In this document: positions 1 to 5,075 of the stretch, in pieces
How the letters are laid out: the number at the start of each line of letters is the position of its first letter
Position numbering within the stretch: position 1 is the first letter of the stretch
Origin: DASWHR01 sp035541035
Lineage (GTDB): Bacteria; Actinomycetota; AC-67
Direction: 5' to 3'
Assembly (NCBI GenBank): GCA_035541035.1
Contig: DATLFO010000378.1
Span: 1-5,075 of the forward strand
DNA: 5,075 nt
Made by a program: the position numbers and the translations under genes
Notes under the pieces: model-generated
The model's database searches: none
Told to the model about the DNA's origin: nothing
Seen by the model: only the letters and a program-made list of their open reading frames with translations

Positions 1-993
1 GAGTGCCTCATCGCATCGCTGCGGCTGCAGGAAGGACCCGACGCGGGAGAGATGATCGATCTCGATGTGCCGGAGCGGCTCGGCGAAGGCACGCTCGAGC
101 GAGGCGACTCGATCGTCGTGGTGCATTACACCAACCCCGAAGCCGTCGACGCGGGCGTCGAGTATCAGTTCGCCGATCGCGACCGCAAGCCGGCATTGAT
201 CGCGCTGATCGTGGTGTTCGCGGTGGCGGTGGTCGCCTTGGGACGGCTCCGCGGGCTCGCGGCGCTCGCCGGCTTGGTGGCGAGCCTGGCCATCCTGCTG
301 TCGTTCGTGCTGCCGTCGATCCTGGAGGGAAACAGCCCGTTGCTGGTGGCAGTGACCGGCGCGTCGGCGATCGCTTTCGTTGCGCTGTATGCCGCGCACG
401 GCATCAACGTGCGCACCACGGTCGCGTTGCTCGGCACCATCGCGAGCCTGGCCCTCACGGCATTGCTCGGCACCATGTTCTCGGGCGTGGCCCGGCTGAC
501 CGGGCTGCTTTCGGAAGAGGTTCCGTTCCTCCAGCTCGCTGCGGGGCGGATCGACTTCGAGGGGATCTTCCTCGCGGGGCTGGTGATCGGCGCCCTCGGC
601 GCGCTCGACGACATGACCGTCACGCAGGCGTCGGTGGTGTGGGAGCTGCGCACCGCCGGCTTGCGGGACTCGCGCGAGCTGTTCCGTTCGGCGATGCGCG
701 TGGGCCGCGATCACGTGTCGTCCACCGTGAACACGCTGGCGCTCGCCTACGCCGGCGCCTCCACGACGCTGCTGCTGCTGTTCGTGCTGTCGGGCGAGCG
801 CATCACGCAGATCGGCAACGGCGAGATCGTCGCGACCGAGATCGTGCGCACGCTGGTGGGCAGCATCGGTCTGGTCGCGTCGGTTCCGATCACCACGATG
901 CTCGCGGTCCGCCTGAGCGCCGCCCCGCCCGAGGCGGAGGAACCACCGGAGACCGCGCCACCGGCGGACGCTTCGCCTTCGCCGGTCGAGTAG
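1..993 (+). CDS. YibE/F family multi-pass membrane protein (5' end outside window)
   Basis: This is the C-terminal 330 codons of a YibE/F-family (PF07907-type) integral membrane protein; its molecular function is not established. The frame is open from base 1, and the 17 codons before the first ATG (base 52) read as family sequence (LRLQEGPDAGE), so that ATG is internal and the true start lies upstream. Numbering from that Met, a soluble segment (1-46) with the GD-x-V turn and a Y-x-x-x-D-R-D-R approach leads into about seven hydrophobic helices near 48-66, 69-91, 96-115, 122-141, 172-190, 226-247 and 264-288. Family hallmarks are HGINVRTT (116-123), the acidic pair in GALGALDDMTVTQAS (180-194), and GRDHVSSTVNTLALAYAGAS (218-237). 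The gene ends with a short hydrophilic Pro/Glu/Ala-rich tail (290-313), probably disordered, and a TAG stop. It is convergent with the oxidase-like gene. Family assignment is from remembered motifs and is secure; transport or any other role is not shown. Confidence 0.9.
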   Translation, partial: ECLIASLRLQEGPDAGEMIDLDVPERLGEGTLERGDSIVVVHYTNPEAVDAGVEYQFADRDRKPALIALIVVFAVAVVALGRLRGLAALAGLVASLAILLSFVLPSILEGNSPLLVAVTGASAIAFVALYAAHGINVRTTVALLGTIASLALTALLGTMFSGVARLTGLLSEEVPFLQLAAGRIDFEGIFLAGLVIGALGALDDMTVTQASVVWELRTAGLRDSRELFRSAMRVGRDHVSSTVNTLALAYAGASTTLLLLFVLSGERITQIGNGEIVATEIVRTLVGSIGLVASVPITTMLAVRLSAAPPEAEEPPETAPPADASPSPVE

Positions 994-1025
994 GCCGCGC
1001 TTCGTCGGGTCTAGGAGCCGACTCG
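987..1025. terminator. Possible weak bidirectional terminator between convergent genes
   Basis: Only 17 bases separate the TAG of the YibE/F gene (991-993) from the TAG of the minus-strand oxidase-like gene (1011-1013). An imperfect inverted repeat spans both stops: CGAGTAGGC (987-995) and GCCGACTCG (1017-1025) pair at 8 of 9 positions around a 21-base loop. There is no T-run on either side, so it does not look like a classical intrinsic terminator. It may be chance in GC-rich DNA. The location between convergent genes is the main support. Confidence 0.2.
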
Positions 1026-2837
1026 CACGATCTCGGCGACCGATGGTGTCGGGCCGCTCCCGTTGTCCTTGAGAACGAACACGTAGTAGTGGCCCGGCGG
1101 GACAACGGCGGCGTCCGGCACGGTCACCCGCACGCTCCCGTCGCCCTCGATCACGTGGCCGAGCAGGACGGTGCGCTGATCGTTGTCGATCACGTGCGTG
1201 GTCGCCGGCAGCCGCGACAGCACGACCTGGAGCGTGGCGTTGTGCGCATCCGGCGTGTCGATCCGCAGGGTGGCTCCGTTCGCGGCGGCCGCCGGCGACA
1301 GGCCGGTGATGCGCGGCCGCTCGCCGCGGAACAGGTACGGCGGACGGAAGATCTCGAACGAGGGGTCCTTGAAGTTGTTCGACAGTCCGGGAACGTTCGT
1401 GGTGTGGGCGCCGTAGTGCGCGGGCACGGGGGAGTGGCCGCCCGTCAGGATGCTCCCATCGCGCAGAAGCACGGCCGTGTGATGGAGCGTGCGGTCGCGC
1501 GCGGCCCGCGCGAGCTTTCGCCACGTTCGGGTCGCCGGATCGAACAGCTCCGCGTGGCGGACCGGCAGTCCCGACCCCGGATCGACGACCTCGTCCTTGT
1601 CCGCGCCGCCGAGCGCCACGACTTCGCCGGTTGGAAGCGTGACGGCGCTTGCGTGCCAGCGCGCGGCCGTCATCGGGCGCGCCGCAGCGCGCTCGACCGA
1701 GCCGCCGCGCCACGTGAGGATCTCGGTGAGCGTGGTGGCGACGTGGCTGCCCGGCCAGGGACCGAGCGTGCCGCCGCCGACGAGGATCTGCGCCGAGTCG
1801 TAGGGCGGCGTCAGGCGCATCATCGAGGTGAAGGCGTTGCTGCGCGCGCCGAGCAGCGGCCGTCCCGCCGCGGTCCACGAGCGCGAGGCCGGGTCGTAGA
1901 TGCGGTCCTCGTGCCACCGGTCGGCCTCGGCGTCCGCTCCGCCGGGCGGATAGAACATGCCCGCGCCCGGGTACAGGACGCGGCCGTCGGGCATCAGATG
2001 CAAGTGCGCGAAGGGCGGCAGGGCGGTTTTGCTTTCGGGATTCGACGGGAGGGTCCATGTTCCGGTTGTGGGATCGAAGACCTCGACCTCGTGCACGTTC
2101 GCGGGACGCACGTCGCCGGACGGATGCGGACCGGGGAAGATCGCGCTGTCGTAGACGAGGCGGTCGGCGCCCGATGCCACGAGCATGCGGCCGTCGGCGA
2201 GCGTGACCATGCTCGGGTAGTAACGGGGGCGGTTCATGTCGGCGGCGCGCGACCAGGTTCCGTTCAGCGGATCGAACACGCGCGCGTCGGGCAGTCCGTA
2301 CAGCTCCGTGCGGCCGAACCCGCCCGGCGCGCCGGGATCCTCGTTGCTCCACCGGGTGCCACCGATCACCAGAACACGCCCGTCGGCGAGATGCCGCTGG
2401 TCGGTGCCGACCATGTCGCCGCCGGCGCCGTCTTCGGGAGCAGGCGTGGCAAACGCAGCCGGTGACGGCAGCGCTCCGGACGCGAAGTAGGACGACAGGT
2501 CGAGCACCCGCGAGCGGCTGCGCGGTCCGGCCGGCTGCTGGAACGCGATCGAGTGCTCCACCGACTCGCTTCCCTCGAGCTGGCTCCAGTACAGGACGGT
2601 GCCGTCGGCAAGCACGACCGCGTTCACCGCCGGCGGCAGCGACGCCGATTCGGAGCGATTGAGCGGCGGCCGCGCGTCGAAATCTCCGATGCCGTCGCCG
2701 TCGAAGTCCTCGGAGAACGGCGAGAGCCACTGTCCGGCGGCGGCAGGAGATTGCGCTTTCGAGACCGGCATCTGCCAGGCGAGCAGCACCATGATGGAAA
2801 GAGCGGCGACGGCGAGCTTGACGGCGACGGTGCGCAT
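1011..2837 (-). CDS. Secreted galactose/glyoxal oxidase-like Kelch protein with DUF1929, lacking the Tyr-Cys cofactor
   Basis: The 608-residue product has a signal peptide: MRTVAVK, a hydrophobic core to about residue 20, and probable cleavage after Ala28 (SKA|QS). A calcium-loop-like motif follows (D44, D46, D48, D52). Seven DG-x-V...GG-type strand repeats at about 78-84, 152-160, 215-223, 284-292, 345-356, 402-411 and 460-467 indicate a seven-bladed Kelch propeller. Several carry the outer FDP..GTW motif (188-195, 254-261, 432-439). Residues about 507-606 form the DUF1929 immunoglobulin-like domain, ending PSVAEIVRV. This is the fold of copper radical oxidases, which oxidise primary alcohols or aldehydes to give H2O2. 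Aligned by eye to galactose oxidase, Tyr272 is Y207, His496 is H452 and His581 is H548 (THVIDNDQR). However, Cys228 is G144, Tyr495 is L451, and the mature protein has no cysteine. Classical radical oxidase activity is therefore doubtful; a non-radical copper enzyme or a binding protein is possible. The ATG start is supported by the signal peptide and a GAGGAG ribosome binding site. It lies 11 bases downstream of the hydrolase gene, in one likely operon. Confidence 0.88.
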   Translation of the reverse strand: MRTVAVKLAVAALSIMVLLAWQMPVSKAQSPAAAGQWLSPFSEDFDGDGIGDFDARPPLNRSESASLPPAVNAVVLADGTVLYWSQLEGSESVEHSIAFQQPAGPRSRSRVLDLSSYFASGALPSPAAFATPAPEDGAGGDMVGTDQRHLADGRVLVIGGTRWSNEDPGAPGGFGRTELYGLPDARVFDPLNGTWSRAADMNRPRYYPSMVTLADGRMLVASGADRLVYDSAIFPGPHPSGDVRPANVHEVEVFDPTTGTWTLPSNPESKTALPPFAHLHLMPDGRVLYPGAGMFYPPGGADAEADRWHEDRIYDPASRSWTAAGRPLLGARSNAFTSMMRLTPPYDSAQILVGGGTLGPWPGSHVATTLTEILTWRGGSVERAAARPMTAARWHASAVTLPTGEVVALGGADKDEVVDPGSGLPVRHAELFDPATRTWRKLARAARDRTLHHTAVLLRDGSILTGGHSPVPAHYGAHTTNVPGLSNNFKDPSFEIFRPPYLFRGERPRITGLSPAAAANGATLRIDTPDAHNATLQVVLSRLPATTHVIDNDQRTVLLGHVIEGDGSVRVTVPDAAVVPPGHYYVFVLKDNGSGPTPSVAEIVRVGS

Positions 2838-2843
2838 GGCGGA

Positions 2844-2849
2844 CTCCTC
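2844..2849 (-). promoter_or_regulatory. Ribosome binding site of the oxidase-like gene, abutting the hydrolase stop
   Basis: On the minus strand, GAGGAG lies six bases before the ATG at 2837-2835, a near-ideal Shine-Dalgarno sequence and spacing that fixes this start. Its first G (2849) is also the last base of the TAG stop of the upstream hydrolase gene (2851-2849). Ribosomes terminating on the hydrolase would be placed directly at this site, which suggests translational coupling. No room remains for a separate promoter except inside the hydrolase coding sequence. Confidence 0.8.
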
Positions 2850-5075
2850 TACCTCGGGGGCGGGACGATACGGATCGTGTGCGTACCAGGTGGAAGCGAT
2901 ACCTCGAACGCGGCATCCGGGACGGCGGTGCCTGCGGCCGTGCCACCCACCACGACGGTGCCGGCGAGGCCCGTAAAGCGGAACGTGGTGTGCTCGTCGG
3001 TCGTGACCGACAGGGTCGCGCCTTCGTGCGAACGCAGGCCCGCCGCCCGCAGGTCGGCCAATGCGGCCGCGACGTTCTCGAGCGTGATCGTGACCGTTGC
3101 GCGGCGTGGCCGCGGGCCGCCCTGCAGCCAGGTCAGCTCCTCAACCAGGATCGGCGTCGAGTCCGATCGCAGCGACTCGTAGGTCGCGCGCTGCGGCGTG
3201 ATCGTGCGGTTGGGAAGGGCGTGGCTGTGCGCATCGACGCGTGCGGTGAGGCCGGGCCGGATCCGTGCGGCACGGAGCTCGCGCATCCACCAGGCGCCAC
3301 GCACGGCCATACCCCATTCGGGACGGTCCGCATTCGGATACCAGCGCAGGGTCGCGCGCGCCGGGCTGCTCTCGCGCACCGGCTCACCCAGACCTTCCGC
3401 GGCCGGGAACCACGCATCCTGCATGTACCACGGGATGTGCGGCTGGCCGAGGGCGTGCTCGAAGCGATAGCGATAGCCGAGCCGGTCCAGCTCGCGGGCC
3501 TGAAGCAGGGCACCGGTGAACGGGAGCAGCTCGTCGGTGGTGCCGTGCGTGATGAAGACGGGAAGGTGCCGCGCGTTCTCGAGCAGCGGCGTGGTGTCGG
3601 CGTCGGTGGTGCATGGGCCCGGATGCTGCGAATGGTCGACGCCGGGCGCGAACCGCTCTCCGCAGATCTGTGTCGCCGCGATCGCCGCGACGCGTGCGAA
3701 CAGGTCGGGATGGGAAAGGCCGATGCGGTATGCGCCGAAGCCGCCCATCGAATAGCCGGCGATGACGGTGCGCTCCGAATCCAGCGAGTAGGCACGCGCG
3801 ACGCTTCCCCAGACCTCCCAGAAGTCGAGCTCGGCCTCGTCGAAGAACCAGCCGTCGTGGCCGCGGCCGAGTGGGGTGACGCAGATGTTGCCGCGCTGCT
3901 CGCACGCCGCCTCGGCGAAAGCGGGAGTCATGGCCGCGAACGCGGTATGCGGCTGGAACGCCGAGTGCAGCAGCCAGGTCAGCGGCGCCGGCCGGCCCGG
4001 CGCGTAGGAGGAGGGCACGAAGATCGCGTACGGCTGCACGCGTCCCAGGTAGTTTGGACGGCCGTCCTGCGGCTCGCGCTCGTCACGGATGATGCCCTGG
4101 CCGAGCTCGATCGAGGACACGTACCAGCGGCTGGACCAACCGCGCGGTTGCGGCTCAGGCGTGGTCGAACGCGACTGCAGCAGCGACCAGTCCACGTCGG
4201 CGAAGAACGCCGAGACATCCCCTTCGGCGAGCGCCGCTGCCTGCGCGTGCTCCATCCAGTAGCTCATCGTCGCGGTGGACTTCGGCGTTCCCATCACCGG
4301 CCGTTCCTGCTCGTTCGTCCGGAACCCGACGTTGTAGATCGACGGACCGCCGCGGCGCGCGCCGTGGCGTTCGGACACCGGGGCGAACTGCTCCCCATCG
4401 CCGGTTGCGAGACCGGAGGCCAGCCGCACCCGCCACGTCCCCCACACCGGCAGCACGGTCATGGGTACGCGAACGACGAACGATCGGGCTTCGATCTCGA
4501 CGGCCGGTGCCGGCAGCGGCACACGCGTCCCGGCCGCCAGGTCGTAGAGCCACGCGCCGGCCGACGTGACGAAGATCGCCCGCTCGATGCCGGCCGACCG
4601 GATTCCCGCGTCGGCCGGCCAACGAGTCGCGCCGGTCGAGGCGTCACCGTCCAGGTCGAGCGCGAACATCGCGGCCGGGATGGCCGGATCGATCAGCGTG
4701 TTCCAGTCCACGCGCCAGTAGGTCGCCTCGTCGTCGAGCCCGATCCCGGCGCGGAAGATGTCGGCGCCGTTGGCGGCGGCGTCGGGGTCGGCGTACTCGT
4801 ACGTGCCGCGCGGCCAGGCGAGCGGCGTGACGGGCGTGGCGACCGGGTGGCTTCGCGCGCCGCGGTCGTCGTAGATGAAATCGGTCCACAGCAGTGCGCC
4901 GCCGGCGAGCCGGCCGGTACCGCTCGTGCGGGGGAACACCTCGGGGAACGGCCAGCCGGCCGGTGCCGGCAGCGACGGTTCGGCGCGACGAGCGGCCGGG
5001 GGAGCGGAATCGGAGAGGCTCCCGGCGGATCCGTCCGCTGCGGTTGCGGGGCGACGCGTCGCAGCGGTTCGCACC
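2849..5075 (-). CDS. Probably exported alpha/beta-hydrolase (esterase/depolymerase type) with N-terminal beta-rich module (5' end outside window)
   Basis: The visible part is 741 codons, numbered here from GTG at 5074-5072. That GTG is probably internal: it is followed by a polar, Ala/Pro/Arg-rich segment with no signal peptide, so the start and export signal likely lie beyond the window. Residues about 60-235 are beta-rich with WTDFIYDDRGA and an acidic FALDLDGDASTG loop (D140, D142, D144). This resembles glucodextranase C-terminal/DOMON-like modules, which often bind sugar or act at the cell surface. Residues about 340-560 are an alpha/beta-hydrolase: YAIFVPSSY, a WLLHS oxyanion strand (366-371), the nucleophile elbow GYSMGGFGAY with S442, the acid D514 in THGTTDELLP, and H546 in GQPHIPWY. 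The nearest general likeness is PHB depolymerase/feruloyl-esterase-type or S9-like serine hydrolases; the substrate is unknown. Residues 391, 398, 471 and 488 are Cys, suitable for disulfides in an exported protein. Residues about 655-741 form a beta-rich C-terminal tail. It is the upstream gene of a likely two-gene operon with the oxidase-like protein. Confidence 0.82.
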   Translation of the reverse strand, partial: VRTAATRRPATAADGSAGSLSDSAPPAARRAEPSLPAPAGWPFPEVFPRTSGTGRLAGGALLWTDFIYDDRGARSHPVATPVTPLAWPRGTYEYADPDAAANGADIFRAGIGLDDEATYWRVDWNTLIDPAIPAAMFALDLDGDASTGATRWPADAGIRSAGIERAIFVTSAGAWLYDLAAGTRVPLPAPAVEIEARSFVVRVPMTVLPVWGTWRVRLASGLATGDGEQFAPVSERHGARRGGPSIYNVGFRTNEQERPVMGTPKSTATMSYWMEHAQAAALAEGDVSAFFADVDWSLLQSRSTTPEPQPRGWSSRWYVSSIELGQGIIRDEREPQDGRPNYLGRVQPYAIFVPSSYAPGRPAPLTWLLHSAFQPHTAFAAMTPAFAEAACEQRGNICVTPLGRGHDGWFFDEAELDFWEVWGSVARAYSLDSERTVIAGYSMGGFGAYRIGLSHPDLFARVAAIAATQICGERFAPGVDHSQHPGPCTTDADTTPLLENARHLPVFITHGTTDELLPFTGALLQARELDRLGYRYRFEHALGQPHIPWYMQDAWFPAAEGLGEPVRESSPARATLRWYPNADRPEWGMAVRGAWWMRELRAARIRPGLTARVDAHSHALPNRTITPQRATYESLRSDSTPILVEELTWLQGGPRPRRATVTITLENVAAALADLRAAGLRSHEGATLSVTTDEHTTFRFTGLAGTVVVGGTAAGTAVPDAAFEVSLPPGTHTIRIVPPPR

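Noticed and set aside
52..54. ATG as the start of the YibE/F gene
   Set aside because: The frame is open upstream to base 1 and encodes conserved-looking family sequence, and no good Shine-Dalgarno sits at proper spacing; the gene starts outside the window.
3..2465. Plus-strand open frame of 820 codons running through the YibE/F gene and antisense to the oxidase-like gene
   Set aside because: Its codons are exact reverse complements of the oxidase-like gene's codons, so stops appear only where that gene uses TTA, CTA or TCA, which are rare at this GC content. It ends exactly at a TCA serine codon (2465-2463). The translation is Arg/Gly/Ala-rich with no recognisable domain, and over 1-993 it lies in another frame of a clear family gene.
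2553..3182. Plus-strand open frame of 209 codons across the junction of the two minus-strand genes
   Set aside because: It is antisense to two well-supported genes, is low-complexity and Arg-rich, and has no homology I recognise; expected by chance in GC-rich DNA.
3133..3795. Alternative minus-strand frame of 220 codons inside the hydrolase gene
   Set aside because: It is Arg/Ser/Pro/Ala-rich shadow translation, out of frame with the catalytic motifs (GYSMGG, THGTTDE) that prove the main frame.
4502..4974. 17-base direct repeat (4502-4518 and 4958-4974)
   Set aside because: Both copies are in the same frame of the hydrolase and encode LPAPA in Pro/Ala-rich segments; best explained by codon bias, with no flanking signs of a mobile element.
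5072..5074. GTG as the real start of the hydrolase
   Set aside because: It is followed by a polar, low-complexity stretch without a signal peptide, and only one base upstream is visible, so no ribosome binding site can be assessed. An internal Val codon is more likely.

Overview
The window is GC-rich (roughly 70% by eye) with strong G/C preference at third codon positions. It is almost entirely coding: three genes, two of them cut by the window edges. The composition and the YibE/F membrane protein fit an actinobacterium, possibly an uncultured one, but another high-GC lineage cannot be excluded. No rRNA, tRNA, CRISPR, insertion sequence or phage gene was seen, and no stretch over 300 bases lacks a gene.

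Layout. Positions 1-993 (+) hold the 3' part of a YibE/F-family multi-pass membrane protein; the reading frame is open to the left edge. After a 17-base gap comes a convergent pair of minus-strand genes. The downstream one (1011-2837) is complete and encodes a secreted 608-residue seven-bladed Kelch protein with a C-terminal DUF1929 domain, the fold of galactose oxidase and glyoxal oxidase. The upstream one (2849-5075) runs off the right edge. It encodes a large, probably exported alpha/beta-hydrolase with an N-terminal beta-rich module resembling glucodextranase-C/DOMON-like domains, a Ser-Asp-His catalytic domain and a C-terminal beta-rich tail.

The two minus-strand genes are 11 bases apart, and the stop codon of the hydrolase lies against the ribosome binding site of the oxidase-like gene. 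They are therefore very likely co-transcribed and probably serve one extracellular process, such as ester or polymer attack plus a surface or carbohydrate-related step. The substrate cannot be read from the sequence. YibE/F is convergent and probably unrelated in function.

The most notable observation is that the oxidase-like protein keeps the copper-radical-oxidase architecture but contains no cysteine at all. It also has Leu where the second tyrosine ligand should be. The Tyr-Cys radical cofactor that defines the family therefore cannot form, while the two histidine ligand positions and one tyrosine are kept and extra histidines cluster nearby.
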